DNA of 64,000 nucleotides from DATGPD01 sp031423015 (GCA_031423015.1 JANPER010000019.1:1-64000), one strand, 5' to 3'; positions 42,232-52,723 are shown, counted from the stretch's first letter. Translations and numbers: made by a program. The notes: generated by a model from the sequence alone, not told the origin.

Positions 42232-44829
42232 ATGAACATGCCGTCCCTTCTCCGCGTTGGCCGTTTGGTCCCGCTGGCCGCCGTATTCGTCGCCTGCACG
42301 ATGTCGGATGACAATGCCGACTCGACGAATCGCTCCACCCAACCCGACGCCAGCCGGGGCACGCCCTTGAGGTCGTCGGGAGCGCAAGACCAAGGACAGG
42401 ACATCGGTGATCAGCGTCGGCGCGCCCTGATCGGCGATTCGCTCCGCGACGCTGAAAAGGCGCTGGAGCTCAAGCTGTGGCAGGACGCCGCCCGCATCTC
42501 TGGCGAAGTGCTGGATCTCGAACCCAGCAACCAGCGTGCGCGCGAGATCCTGTTCACCGCCCAGGACTTGCTCGGTAACAACAAGCCGAGCATGGCGCGT
42601 GCCGCCCAGGATCACGAGATGCTGGCACGCGTCGGCGCCGAGCGCGATCGCGATCGCGCGCGCACCGAGATGGCCATGGGCGATGTCGCCATGGAGACGG
42701 GGAAGTTCGGCGATGCGGCTGAGTCCTTCCAACGCGGTCTGCTCGTCTTGCAGTACTCGGTCTACTTTCAGCCGGGCAACGAACTCGAGCGTGAACTCGA
42801 TCGCAAGCTGTCCGACGCGCAGCGTGCCAAAGTGCGCGCTGACCAAGACGGCGAAGAGCGTCGGCGCGCCGCGTCGCGGGCCCAGCTCGATGAGGAAGAG
42901 AATCGCCTCCGGATCCAGCGGCAAGCGCGCGTGAAGCGCCTGCTCGACCAGGCCAACAGCGACTTCCAGCTCAACAACTTCGCTGCCGCCACGCGCAACT
43001 TGGATATGGCCCTGGCTGATGAGCCGACCAATGCCAACGCGCGAGCACTGCACGAACTGGCAACCCGTGCCCGGCACGACCAGTCGATCAATCTGCTGCG
43101 GCAGGACTGGAAGGCCGAGTGGACCAAGACCTTCGACGACCTGCGCACGGCCGACGTGCCGCAGACCGAGACGGTGCAGTACGACATGGCGCGCTGGGCC
43201 GAAGTTGCGATGCGTCGACCCATCTCCTTCACGCCGCCCGAGGAGCTGGACAGCCCGGAAGAGAGTGCGATCGCCGCCAAGCTCCGCACGACGGTCATCG
43301 ACCATCGCTTTGCCGCGGCGCCGGTGTCGGATTGGGCCAAGTACTACGGCACCGTCACCGAGGTGACCTTCGTAGTCAGCAAGGAAGTCGCCGAGCTGGA
43401 TCCCGAAACCACCACGCTGCGTGACTTCTCGCTGCCGAACGCCTCGGTCGAGCAAGCGCTCAACGTGATCAACAGCCTGACCAACGTCCACTGGAAGGTG
43501 GAGTCAGGCATGGTCAAACTGGTCACCGCCGAGAAGGCCGGTGGCCGCATGTATGTCGGCCACTACCCGGTAGGCGACCTAGTGCGCGGTGTGGCCGACA
43601 AGCCCGGCCGCGAACTGAAGCTCACCGTACCCGGCGAGGATGCGGCAGGCGACTTCGGTGAAGGCGAAGAGCCGAAGCCGACCGTCGTCGACACCAGCCG
43701 CCTCGAAGCGCTGATCCGCGAGAATGTCGCGGTCGGCTCGTGGGAGAGCGACGGTAACGTCGCCACCCAAAAGGACGTGCTGATCGTTCGCAACACCAAG
43801 GAGGCGCACGCGGCAGTCGACAAGCTGCTCGGCGAACTGCGTCAAGCCGTCGGCATCCTGGTGGACATCGAAGCGCGCTTCCTAAAGGTCGAGGACAGCT
43901 TCTTGGAAGATATCGGCGTCGACTTCCGCGGCCTGGGCGACCAGTCCTCGGGCGGCATCCCCGGTCGCGGCCTGGAGAAGAAGGGCGATCGCAGCAGCTT
44001 CCGTTTCGACGACTACGGTCAACCCCAGCTGACGAGCCCGGCAGCGCCAGGCCAAATCGGCACCGGCAGCGAGCCGGGCATGTTTTTCGACGACGGCAAC
44101 GATGGCGATATCGCCGGCCGCACCGAGAATCTGTTCGACACGACGCTGGGCGGTGGTGAAGGCGAGCTCGACAACGCGGGCGGCTTGGCCATTCAATACA
44201 GCTACCTCGACGACACCGAGCTGCAGTTGATCTTGCGCGCGGTCGAGAAGCGGCAGCGCAGCGAGATCATCACGGCGCCCCGCCTGCTGGTGCACAACAA
44301 CACGCGCGCGAACATGTCCGTGCTGCGCCACACGTCCTACATCCGCGACTTCGAGGTCGAGATCGCGCAGTCGGCTGCCGTGGCCAACCCGGTGGTCGAT
44401 GTCGTGCGCGATGGCGTCGTGCTCGATGTGCGCCCCGTGGTATCGGCGGATCGCAAGTACATCACCATGGAGCTGCGCCCCACCGTCATGGAACTGCAGT
44501 TGCCGATCCCGAACTTCGTGACGACGTTGGGTGTGGGCCAGCCGATCTCCATCCAGCTGCCGCGGGTCACCCTGCAGCGGGTACGCACCACGGTCACGAT
44601 GCCGGACGGCGCCACCGTGATGCTGGGCGGCATGAAGCTCGCCGAGAAGAGCACCCAGGTCTCCGGCGTTCCGATTCTGCAGGACCTGCCCGGTCTGTCG
44701 TTCTTCTTCAGCCGCAAGGGCACGTTCGTGCAGAACAAGAAGGTGATCATTCTGGTGCGAGCTCAGGTCGTCATGCCCTTCGAGAACGAACCCTCGATGC
44801 CACAGTTACTCAACGCTGCCCAGCGTTGA
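42232..44829 (+). CDS. secretin-domain lipoprotein 1
   Basis: From the ATG at 42232 (AGGAAC just upstream) the 865-residue product has a lipoprotein signal ending VFVAC, a helical TPR-like region (about 60-330), an STN-like segment (TTLRDFSLPNASVEQALNVI), an N-domain segment (VLIVRNTKEAHAAVDKLLGEL) and a C-terminal secretin beta domain (about 580-850) ending VPILQDLPGLSFFFSRKG and KVIILVRAQVV. Secretins form outer-membrane pores for type II/III secretion, type IV pili or phage export. A lipidated N terminus plus TPRs is not the classical GspD or PilQ layout. It heads a four-gene cluster closed by a paralogue. Confidence 0.85.
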   Translation: MNMPSLLRVGRLVPLAAVFVACTMSDDNADSTNRSTQPDASRGTPLRSSGAQDQGQDIGDQRRRALIGDSLRDAEKALELKLWQDAARISGEVLDLEPSNQRAREILFTAQDLLGNNKPSMARAAQDHEMLARVGAERDRDRARTEMAMGDVAMETGKFGDAAESFQRGLLVLQYSVYFQPGNELERELDRKLSDAQRAKVRADQDGEERRRAASRAQLDEEENRLRIQRQARVKRLLDQANSDFQLNNFAAATRNLDMALADEPTNANARALHELATRARHDQSINLLRQDWKAEWTKTFDDLRTADVPQTETVQYDMARWAEVAMRRPISFTPPEELDSPEESAIAAKLRTTVIDHRFAAAPVSDWAKYYGTVTEVTFVVSKEVAELDPETTTLRDFSLPNASVEQALNVINSLTNVHWKVESGMVKLVTAEKAGGRMYVGHYPVGDLVRGVADKPGRELKLTVPGEDAAGDFGEGEEPKPTVVDTSRLEALIRENVAVGSWESDGNVATQKDVLIVRNTKEAHAAVDKLLGELRQAVGILVDIEARFLKVEDSFLEDIGVDFRGLGDQSSGGIPGRGLEKKGDRSSFRFDDYGQPQLTSPAAPGQIGTGSEPGMFFDDGNDGDIAGRTENLFDTTLGGGEGELDNAGGLAIQYSYLDDTELQLILRAVEKRQRSEIITAPRLLVHNNTRANMSVLRHTSYIRDFEVEIAQSAAVANPVVDVVRDGVVLDVRPVVSADRKYITMELRPTVMELQLPIPNFVTTLGVGQPISIQLPRVTLQRVRTTVTMPDGATVMLGGMKLAEKSTQVSGVPILQDLPGLSFFFSRKGTFVQNKKVIILVRAQVVMPFENEPSMPQLLNAAQR

Positions 44830-44991
44830 AGTCCGTACAACGAGACGGCGGCGCGTCGCCAACGCGCGGTCGACTCGTTTGAACCATTCGCCCGTGTCCG
44901 CCGTTGTCTCCCGGTCCCGCCCTCCCCGCGGTGACCGTTCCTTTTTGAACTCTGCCGGCCTGCTGGCCCGTTCAGCCACCGATCTGGAGTG

Positions 44992-47826
44992 ATGCGACTC
45001 GCTACTTCCGCGTTCGTTCCCCTTCTTCTAGCCGCTGCGGTGCAATCGCAGGACCCGGCGATCAAGCGGCAAATCGAGTTCATTCGAGCGCTGGCCCGCG
45101 ACTTGGGCTTCGTCACTCTTGCACAAGAAGAGACCGACCGCTTGTTGAAGGACAAGCGCGCCGCCGAGGAGTTCAAGATGGTGGCGCAACTGGGCATTGA
45201 GATCTCGCTGCATGGCGCCAAAGGCATCCGCAACGACCGCGAAAAGCAGCGCACCCTGTTCAAGGATGCGCTCGATCGATCGAAGGAGTTCATCGACAAG
45301 TACCGCGGCGATGCTTCGGCGTTGCCGGCGCAGATCACGCTCACCGAGGCGTGCTACGAGTTCGGACGCTTCCTGGCCGACGACGTCGAGATCGCGCGCA
45401 GCGACGCTCCCGACCAGGTCAAGCGCCTGGAAGACGACGCGACTCGAGTGTTCCAGCTCGGCAAGGACACCTGCGAAGAGGTGATGTCGGCCTTGGGGTC
45501 GGCGGCCAAGACTGACTCTGACGCCCGGCTCAAGCGCGGTGTGGCGTGGCTGCGCAAGGGCATCCTGCTGCGCGAGCACGGACGAGCCGTCAAGAAAGAC
45601 CGCGACTACCTCGCCAACTCCGCCCGTTCGACTCTGTTCGACCTCGCCATCACCTACGGTGAGGAGACGATCTTGGGCATGCGCGCCATGTTCGAAGGCT
45701 CGCAGGTCGACGAGGTACTAGGCAAGGCGGAAACTGCCGCCAGCAGCTATCGCGACACCATCGAGGCCATCTTCGAGGCGTTGACCGAGCAAGAGATGCC
45801 GCCAGCCTCCCGCGAGTTGCTCGGCTCGATGATGCAGGAAGCCTACGAGCACCTCACCGCTACGTTACTCACGTCGGGCAAGACCGACGACGTGTTGGCC
45901 AGCGTCAAGGAGTTCGATGTGCGGCTGAAGAAGATCGAGGCCGAGGAAGACCCTCGCTACGGTCACTCGGTGCGCCTGAACTACGCGCGTGCTTTGGCGG
46001 AGTCGGGTGACAAGGCCAAGGTCAGCGAGGCGCTCGGCATCGCCGCCAAGATCAACGACCTGCACCCCGCCGATCTGGTCGGCCTCAAGGCCAAGAACAT
46101 CCTCCGCGACATCCTCGTGATGCAATCGTCGCTGGTGAGTGGCGAGTTGCTGTACCAAGTGGCTTTGGGTGACCTGCAGTCCCGGCGCTACGAGCCCGCG
46201 GTGCAAGGCTTCAAGCGCGCCATCGGGGCGATGTCACCCGAAGAGGCCACGCGCTTCGGCATGCTCACCTACCTGAACCTAGGCCGGAGCTTCGGCGCGC
46301 AGAGCCGGCCGCTCGAAGCGGTCTACGCCCTGCGTGCCGGTCTCATGCGGTATCAGACGGTGAACGCCGCCGCCGCAGTGGACGCCGGCCGTGCGATGGA
46401 GATGGCGTTGCGTCAACTGCGCCAGTTCACCAAGAACGACAGCGCGTTCGACGCCCTGAACACCGAGTGCACCGCGCTCGCTGCTGCGGCCGGCGGGCTC
46501 AAGAGCCAAGACAAGCTGAACTGGTCCGACGCCAGTGAGAAGATGTCGCAGAACAAGTTCACTGACGCTGCCGAGGCTTACGCCAAGGTCACCGCGGAGT
46601 CGCCGTACTACGAGCTGGCCCTCGTGCGTCAGGTGCAAGCGTGGAAGGCCGCCAAGGATGCCGACCGCGCGACCGTGGCCGCTGAGGCGTACCGCAAGTG
46701 GCGCAGCACCGCCGCGGCAAACGAAGGCGACACGAGCAACCGCGAACTCGCCGAGGCCGAGCTGGAGTACAACCTCGGTGACTTGGTGTTCATGCAGGCC
46801 ACCGGTGACATCGGCGGCAAGAAGGATCCCACCAAGTTCAAAGAGGTCGTTGCTCGACTCTCAGACTACGCCAACCGTTTCGGCAAGACGGCACCCTCCC
46901 TCGCGCAGTTCGCGTACGACCTGTTGGCGCGCGCGCATACCGAGCTGGGCGAGCGCGACAAGGCCGAGGAGGCCTATCGGAACCTGGTCAAGTTGGCGCC
47001 CAACAGCCAGATGGTACCCCGGCTGTCGACGGTGATCTTCACCGCTCACTATGACAACTTGAAGGCACTCAGCCTCGAACTCGACGGTGCCATCAAGGCG
47101 AATTCGCCCAAGCTCAAGGAGATCCAGGAGAAGTTGGCCGCAGCGCGCCAGGCCACAGTGACGTTCGGCCGCGACTACGCGCGTTCGGCGCTCAGCCCGC
47201 AGTACAGCGTCCTCTACATCTCGCTGCAGAGCGCCGACGATTTGCGCGACTGGACTGCGGCGCAAGAGCTTTGCACCAAGCTCATCGACACCTTCGGCAA
47301 GGATCCCGAGCAGAAGGAGAAGGTCGACACCTACGTGCGTCCCACCCTCGGCAAGATCCTGCTGCGGCAGCAGAAGTATCGCGAGGCCTACGACATGCTG
47401 GTTGCCGCCGAGACCCAGCTCGACGCCGGTGGCAAGCTCCGGGCCGCAGCGTTCCCGGTGAAGCAGCTCATCTGCCAGGCACTCGGTGGGTGGCAAGAGT
47501 TCGACGGGCGTGGCGACGTGGTGTCGTTTCCCGGTCTAGGTAAGCCTGGCGAGGCCTATGACAAACAATGGGGTGAGGTCCGCCTGTTCGCGCTCAGCAG
47601 CCAACGCGGGGTGAAGGACTTCTCGCTCGAGTGGTACGAGTTCCACTGGGAGGCCTACTACTACGCCACGCTCGCCGCTGCGAAGGACTCGAAGTACAAG
47701 GTGTTTAGCGACAAGCTCCACGGTATCGCCAGCTCCACCGACAGCTTCGAGACCCTGAGGAAGCTCGGCCAGCGCGGTCGCGAACTGGCTCAACTGTTCA
47801 CTAACCTGCAACGGACCAGCCGCTGA
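44992..47826 (+). CDS. large secreted TPR-type protein
   Basis: The 944-residue product has a signal peptide (about 1-20, ending AAAVQSQ) and is then almost entirely helical, with TPR-like repeats (SDASEKMSQNKFTDAAEAYAK, LLARAHTELGERDKAEEAYR, KILLRQQKYREAYDMLVAAE). GGAG just before the ATG decides this start; a GTG one codon upstream is also in frame. Its stop overlaps the next start by one base. No enzymatic motif is seen. It is likely a periplasmic scaffold for the flanking secretins. Confidence 0.75.
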   Translation: MRLATSAFVPLLLAAAVQSQDPAIKRQIEFIRALARDLGFVTLAQEETDRLLKDKRAAEEFKMVAQLGIEISLHGAKGIRNDREKQRTLFKDALDRSKEFIDKYRGDASALPAQITLTEACYEFGRFLADDVEIARSDAPDQVKRLEDDATRVFQLGKDTCEEVMSALGSAAKTDSDARLKRGVAWLRKGILLREHGRAVKKDRDYLANSARSTLFDLAITYGEETILGMRAMFEGSQVDEVLGKAETAASSYRDTIEAIFEALTEQEMPPASRELLGSMMQEAYEHLTATLLTSGKTDDVLASVKEFDVRLKKIEAEEDPRYGHSVRLNYARALAESGDKAKVSEALGIAAKINDLHPADLVGLKAKNILRDILVMQSSLVSGELLYQVALGDLQSRRYEPAVQGFKRAIGAMSPEEATRFGMLTYLNLGRSFGAQSRPLEAVYALRAGLMRYQTVNAAAAVDAGRAMEMALRQLRQFTKNDSAFDALNTECTALAAAAGGLKSQDKLNWSDASEKMSQNKFTDAAEAYAKVTAESPYYELALVRQVQAWKAAKDADRATVAAEAYRKWRSTAAANEGDTSNRELAEAELEYNLGDLVFMQATGDIGGKKDPTKFKEVVARLSDYANRFGKTAPSLAQFAYDLLARAHTELGERDKAEEAYRNLVKLAPNSQMVPRLSTVIFTAHYDNLKALSLELDGAIKANSPKLKEIQEKLAAARQATVTFGRDYARSALSPQYSVLYISLQSADDLRDWTAAQELCTKLIDTFGKDPEQKEKVDTYVRPTLGKILLRQQKYREAYDMLVAAETQLDAGGKLRAAAFPVKQLICQALGGWQEFDGRGDVVSFPGLGKPGEAYDKQWGEVRLFALSSQRGVKDFSLEWYEFHWEAYYYATLAAAKDSKYKVFSDKLHGIASSTDSFETLRKLGQRGRELAQLFTNLQRTSR

Positions 47827-49007
47827 TGCGCCCGACGATACTCAGTTCAAAGAGCGGCCGATTGCCGCTGATCACGACGATCGGCGTCGCGATGGCCACC
47901 TTCGCGGCGCCCGCCGCGCGCGCGCAGGGCGCGGTCAAGGACACGCTTGTCAAGCGCTCAGGTGAGCGGCTCCGCGCCGTCGAGATCCTTGAACTGGGCG
48001 TCGAGACCATCAAGTTCCGTCGGGCTGGGGCCGAAGCGACGTTGCCAGCCAGTCAGCTGGCCCACGTCGAGTGGACCGAACCGCCAGACTCGTTCGACCT
48101 CGGGCGCGGCGCGCTCGACAAGGGCGAGTCCGAGGCGGCCGCCAACTTCTTCCAAGAAGCGGCCACCAAGGCGGCCGAAGGCGGCCGCAAAGCACTCGAA
48201 TTGGAATGTAAATTCCTCGCTGGTCGCGCGCTCGCGTTCGGCATGGGCGAAGACACGAATCGTGCGAGCGCGGCCAAGGCGGCCCTGCAGGCCTACCTCG
48301 ATGCCGCCGCGACCGGCTTTCGGGTACCTGAAGCCCGCCTGTTACACGCGCGCACGCTGCGCGTCGGCGGCGATGCCGCAGCGACGGAGGCGGCGCTGAA
48401 GTCGTTCGAAGAGGACGGCCTCAAGCAAGGCTGGGGCCTAGGATGGGACGCGCGGGCCAAGCTCGAGCGAGCGCAGCTTCTGTTGCGACAGAACAAGACC
48501 GCAGAGGCGCGTACGACGTTCCAGGGCGTACGTTCCGCGGTCGATGCCGCGATGGGCAGCGCGCAGGGCAACGACGCTACCGAACTCGAAGCACTCAAGA
48601 TGCTGGCGGTCGTGAGCGAGGGCGAGACCTACCTACGCGAGGCCAAGCTGGCAGACGCCAAGAAGTACTTCGCGCAGTTGGCATCGACGAGCCAGGCCAA
48701 TCCCGTGCGCGCCGCGGCGCTTGCGGGCGAAGCGCACGCCCTAGTCCTGGGAACCGCCGGCAAGGTCGAAGTGAAGCCCCTGCGCGAGGCGCAACAGAAG
48801 CTCGCCGAATCCATCCTGCTGGACACCGCCAACGGCGACACCACAGCGAAGGCCCTCTTCCTGCAGGGCAAGATTCTCACGACCCTCGGGGCGCAGCACG
48901 AAGCCGACAACTTCAAACAACGCGCCCGCGATTACTTCGAGACGGTCGTGAAGTACTACGGCACGTCGACGTGGGCCAGCGAGGCCCGCCTCGAACTCAC
49001 CAAGTGA
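47826..49007 (+). CDS. secreted TPR-like protein
   Basis: This 393-residue protein has a signal peptide ending ARAQ (about residue 34), a small beta region (RSGERLRAVEILELGVETIK, resembling an SH3-like fold) and helical repeats (ANFFQEAATKAAEGGRKALE, AKLERAQLLLRQNKTAEART, ALFLQGKILTTLGAQHEADN). Its start overlaps the stop of the preceding TPR gene (TGATG), so the two are coupled. Function is unknown; by position it is a periplasmic partner of the secretin pair. Confidence 0.7.
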   Translation: MRPTILSSKSGRLPLITTIGVAMATFAAPAARAQGAVKDTLVKRSGERLRAVEILELGVETIKFRRAGAEATLPASQLAHVEWTEPPDSFDLGRGALDKGESEAAANFFQEAATKAAEGGRKALELECKFLAGRALAFGMGEDTNRASAAKAALQAYLDAAATGFRVPEARLLHARTLRVGGDAAATEAALKSFEEDGLKQGWGLGWDARAKLERAQLLLRQNKTAEARTTFQGVRSAVDAAMGSAQGNDATELEALKMLAVVSEGETYLREAKLADAKKYFAQLASTSQANPVRAAALAGEAHALVLGTAGKVEVKPLREAQQKLAESILLDTANGDTTAKALFLQGKILTTLGAQHEADNFKQRARDYFETVVKYYGTSTWASEARLELTK

Positions 49008-49317
49008 CCGCGATTTCTGTTCCCGGGCACCAAAGCCGCAGCCCCTCCTCATCGAGCCCGGCGTCATCGAGCCCGGCGTCAAACTCCGTATGCGGCGACA
49101 TGGCGGTCGGTGTCGATGCCAGGACGCCAACTCGATGAAATCTCGCTGGCACGCACCGTGGTCGCCCGCTAGCTTTTTGCGCGTCAAACTTCCGTCCAGC
49201 GGTGTCGCCCCACTGCTGACCCTCGCGTTCTTTGTTAGGCCGCGTCGTCTACGACGCATCCCCCCCGCCCTACCAACGGGACACTGAGTCCCGCCCGCAC
49301 TCTCGGTGACAGCAAGC
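49008..49317. other. 310-bp intergenic with a 15-bp tandem repeat
   Basis: TCATCGAGCCCGGCG is repeated in tandem at 49049-49063 and 49064-49078. No gene is recognised. The gap is long for an operon interior, so secretin 2 may have its own promoter. Confidence 0.6.
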
Positions 49318-51870
49318 ATGCTCAAGTCACGTTTCAGGCTCTTGGTTCCCTCGGTTGCCCTCGCCCTTGGCTCGTGCCAAGCAGACCAGGCCGCGAACGA
49401 GTCCTTCGGTGTCGATCCGCAGACCGGCGCCGCCATGTCCTCCTCGACGGCAACCCCGTCACAGGATCCGAAGCCGCAAGACTCGGTCGAGGCGCAGCGC
49501 ACGCGTGCCCTGGTTGCGCACTTCTTGGAGGAGGCCCGCAAACTGCGCGTCGAGGGCAAGCTCGACGAGGCCAAGGCGTTCGCACTGAAGGCGCGCGACC
49601 TGGCGCCGCAAGACCAGAAAGCCCTCGAGATGCTCAACCAGATCAGCGCCGAGCAGGGCGAGGGCGCAGGTAACGTGAATACCTTCGCCGAGCAGCAGAT
49701 GCGCCTCGCGATGATCCGCGAGGAGCGGGCTCGCGCCGAGGTGCAAGGTCGGTTGGCGAGCGCGCGGCAACTCGTGCAGCGCGGCAACTACTCGGGCGCC
49801 GTGCAGGAGCTGAAGGCTGCGCGTCTCAGCATCGATGTCGGCACCGCCTTCGACTGGGGTCCTCTTTCGCAAGAGGTCAACGACACGTTGGCGCAGGCCG
49901 AGGCGCAGCGCGACGAAGCGATGCGTGCCGATCGTGACCGGGCGGAGCAGGAGATCGCCGACAAGCTGCGTGAAGCCGATCGCGCGCAGACTGCGCGTCG
50001 CAACCAGCGGGTGAGCGAGTTGGTCCGTGAGTCGATGACTGCCTTCGAGCGCAAGCAGTTCAAGGGCGCACAAGAGTCGGCGTTCGAGGCCATGCGCATC
50101 GATCCCACCAACGAGCAGGCGCGCGACGTGCATAACGCCGCAATCAAGGCCGAGCGGGAGCGGCGCGACGACGACTACTACAACGCCAAGGTGCGGGAGT
50201 GGTCGCGCATGAAGGAACGGGATCTCGACCTCAAGATCCCGCAGACTGACATCCTCCGCGTCGATGGTGAGATCTGGCAACGTGCCACAGCTCGCGGCGC
50301 GACCCCGGGCTCCGTGGAGGCAGCCACGATGGACGACGAACTGCGCAACAAGGTGCGCACGACGATGATCGACAAGGTCTCGTTCACCGAAGAGACCGGC
50401 GCCTACCGCGACGTCATCAAGGTCCTGCAGACGCGCACGGATGTGCCGATCATCATCACCCCCGAGGCGCGCGTCGCAATCGACGCCGAGAGTCTGGTCG
50501 CGCAGATCGAGGTCGGTTCGCCGATCTCGCTCGCCAACTTCCTGACCTTCCTGACCAGCAAGAGCGAACAGTTGGCCTGGACCGTGCGCAACGGCGTCGT
50601 CGAGTTCACCACCAAGGCCAAGGCCGGCGGCTCGAACGTCCTGGTGCTCTACGACATCCGCGACCTCGTCTTCCCGCTGACCGATTTCATCCCACCTACG
50701 CTACGTGACATTCCCGTCGGCGACTCGACGGGTCCACGCACTGGTGGCGAAGCCGAAGAGAAGACGCCGTACGCCGACCCCACCACCCTGAAGACCAACG
50801 TTCAGGACTCAACTGGCGCCAAGTACTGGGACAGCGAGGGCGGTGGCAAGATCGACATCATGGAGAGCGGTTACCTGGTGGTGAGCGCCAACGCCGACTA
50901 CCAGAAGCGCGTGAGCGTCTTCCTGGGGGAAATGCGTCGCTTCGCCACGGCCATCGTGAGCATCGAGTCGAAGTTCTTGACGATCAGCCAGAACTTCCTG
51001 CAGGAGATCGGTGTCGACTTCCGCGGCCTCGGTGGCTCCGGCAAGGGCTCGGTCGCGCAGCTCGACAACGTCACCAACCGCCTCGACGACAATGCTTCGC
51101 GCGGGCTGGACAACTCCGGAACGGGCGACGAGGCCGGCGCACCAACGTCGGGCGCGTTCTTCAATGACGGTGGCGACGGCGATGTGCGTGGTCGCACCGA
51201 GAACTTCTTCAACAACCGATTGTCCCGCAACTTGTCCAACACGGGTGGGCTCACGGCCGCATGGAGTTGGCTGGACGACCTGCAGCTGCAGACGATCCTG
51301 CGCGCGGTGGAGAAGCGGTCCGACGTGCAGTTGGTCAACGGCCAGCAGCTGTCAGTTTTGAATGCGCAGCGCGCGCACGTTGCGATCATCAACCAGACTT
51401 CCTACGTCAAGGACTACGAAGTTGAAGTCGCGCAGGCGTCGTTCATCGCCGACCCCAAGGTCGACGTCATCCAAGACGGCGTGTCGCTCGACGTGCGGCC
51501 CGTCATCTCCTTCGACCGCAAGCACATCACGCTGAACCTGCAGCCCACGGTCGCTGAGCTGCAGCTGCCCATCCCCACGTTCACGACCTCGCTGGCTGGC
51601 TCGACCCTCCCGGTTACCCTGCAGCTGCCAACGATGACGGTTCGCCAGTTCGCCACGACGGTCACCGTTCCCGACGGCGGCTCGGTGCTGATCGGCGGCT
51701 TGCGCGAAGTCCTCACGACCGAGCGTCGCGCCGAGGTGCCGTTCTTCGGCAAGCTTCCGCTGGTGTCCTTCCTCTTCAAGCAGGAAGGTGTCGCCGACGA
51801 GAACACGTCGCTCATGGTGCTGATTCGTGCCACGGTGACCGACGTCGTCGAACACATGGAAAAGCGCTGA
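49318..51870 (+). CDS. secretin-domain lipoprotein 2
   Basis: The 850-residue paralogue of the 42232 gene has a lipoprotein signal (ALALGSC, Cys about 20), a helical TPR-like region with charged coiled segments (about 60-300), an N-domain region (VLQTRTDVPIIITPEARVAI, GSPISLANFLTFLTSKSEQL) and a secretin domain (about 545-840) ending AEVPFFGKLPLVSFLFKQEG and LMVLIRATVTDVV. Compared with copy 1 it keeps the IGVDFRGLG, GDGDVRGRTENFF and SVLNAQRAHVAIINQTSYVKD segments. Two such lipoproteins might form one mixed or two separate pores. A GTG at 49306 is an alternative start. Confidence 0.85.
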   Translation: MLKSRFRLLVPSVALALGSCQADQAANESFGVDPQTGAAMSSSTATPSQDPKPQDSVEAQRTRALVAHFLEEARKLRVEGKLDEAKAFALKARDLAPQDQKALEMLNQISAEQGEGAGNVNTFAEQQMRLAMIREERARAEVQGRLASARQLVQRGNYSGAVQELKAARLSIDVGTAFDWGPLSQEVNDTLAQAEAQRDEAMRADRDRAEQEIADKLREADRAQTARRNQRVSELVRESMTAFERKQFKGAQESAFEAMRIDPTNEQARDVHNAAIKAERERRDDDYYNAKVREWSRMKERDLDLKIPQTDILRVDGEIWQRATARGATPGSVEAATMDDELRNKVRTTMIDKVSFTEETGAYRDVIKVLQTRTDVPIIITPEARVAIDAESLVAQIEVGSPISLANFLTFLTSKSEQLAWTVRNGVVEFTTKAKAGGSNVLVLYDIRDLVFPLTDFIPPTLRDIPVGDSTGPRTGGEAEEKTPYADPTTLKTNVQDSTGAKYWDSEGGGKIDIMESGYLVVSANADYQKRVSVFLGEMRRFATAIVSIESKFLTISQNFLQEIGVDFRGLGGSGKGSVAQLDNVTNRLDDNASRGLDNSGTGDEAGAPTSGAFFNDGGDGDVRGRTENFFNNRLSRNLSNTGGLTAAWSWLDDLQLQTILRAVEKRSDVQLVNGQQLSVLNAQRAHVAIINQTSYVKDYEVEVAQASFIADPKVDVIQDGVSLDVRPVISFDRKHITLNLQPTVAELQLPIPTFTTSLAGSTLPVTLQLPTMTVRQFATTVTVPDGGSVLIGGLREVLTTERRAEVPFFGKLPLVSFLFKQEGVADENTSLMVLIRATVTDVVEHMEKR

Positions 51871-51939
51871 TCGCCTCGGCGACTTCCGCCACAGTCCTCG
51901 CGGCCAAGTCCCTCGCGGATTCGCCGTTGCGTTCTAGAT

Positions 51940-52662
51940 ATGGGTGCTCAGCAGCTCGACGCGATCTTTTTCGACATCGACGACACGTTGTTCTCGACCA
52001 CCGTGTTCGCCGACAAGGCGCGCCGCGCTGCCGTCGATGCGATGATCAAGGCGGGCCTGCGCATCGACCGCGACGCCTGCATGCGCGAGTTGGAGGAGGT
52101 CCTCGCCGAGTTCTCGTCCAACTATCCGCAGCACTTCGACAAGGTCATCTCACGCTTGCCAGCTAACGCCAGCGAGGGACGCAATCCAGCGATCTTGGTG
52201 GCCGCCGGGGTGTGTGCGTATCACGAGACCAAGTCGAGTGAACTCAAGGTCTACGATGACGTCTACGAGGTGCTGCGCTGGCTCGCAAGCAAGCCGGTGG
52301 TGCGCGGCATCGTGTCGGCCGGCCTGACGATCAAGCAGGCCGAGAAGGTCATTCGCCTGCGCATCAACGAGTTCCTCACGCCGCACGCGATCTTCTTCAC
52401 CGACCAGATCGGCATCAACAAGCCAAACCCGAAGCTCTACCGACGCGTGCTCGACACGCTAGGACTGTCGCCGCAACGGACGATGTACGTGGGCGACAAC
52501 ACCACGCATGACATCGATCCGTGCAAGGAGCTCGGGATCATCGCCGTACACAACCGACGCTCGGGCCGACATGCCGCCGTGATCGGCAAGCACGCCGCCG
52601 ACCATGTCGTCAGCAACTTCTACGAGTTGCGGCAGATCCTGGTGAAAGACTACGGCTTTTGA
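51940..52662 (+). CDS. HAD-superfamily phosphatase
   Basis: The 240-residue hydrolase has HAD motif I FFDIDDTLF with the nucleophilic Asp at about 12, motif II in GIVSAGLTIKQAEKV, the motif III Lys in GINKPNPKLYRRV, and motif IV VGDNTTHDIDPCKELG. It is closest in layout to the small IA-subfamily phosphatases related to archaeal glyceraldehyde-3-phosphate phosphatase; the substrate is unknown. It is convergent with the MamK-like gene and separated from it by two hairpins. Confidence 0.85.
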   Translation: MGAQQLDAIFFDIDDTLFSTTVFADKARRAAVDAMIKAGLRIDRDACMRELEEVLAEFSSNYPQHFDKVISRLPANASEGRNPAILVAAGVCAYHETKSSELKVYDDVYEVLRWLASKPVVRGIVSAGLTIKQAEKVIRLRINEFLTPHAIFFTDQIGINKPNPKLYRRVLDTLGLSPQRTMYVGDNTTHDIDPCKELGIIAVHNRRSGRHAAVIGKHAADHVVSNFYELRQILVKDYGF

Positions 52663-52685
52663 TCCGCGGCGCGCCTGGCGCGACG

Positions 52686-52723
52686 CAGATCAAGCGAGGC
52701 AGCAAGCTGCCTCGCTTGATCTG
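52686..52723. terminator. bidirectional terminator-like hairpin
   Basis: CAGATCAAGCGAGGCAGC and its exact complement form an 18-bp stem with a 2-nt spacer, midway between convergent genes. There is no T run, but the stem is very stable. A related imperfect stem follows at 52748-52790. Confidence 0.75.
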
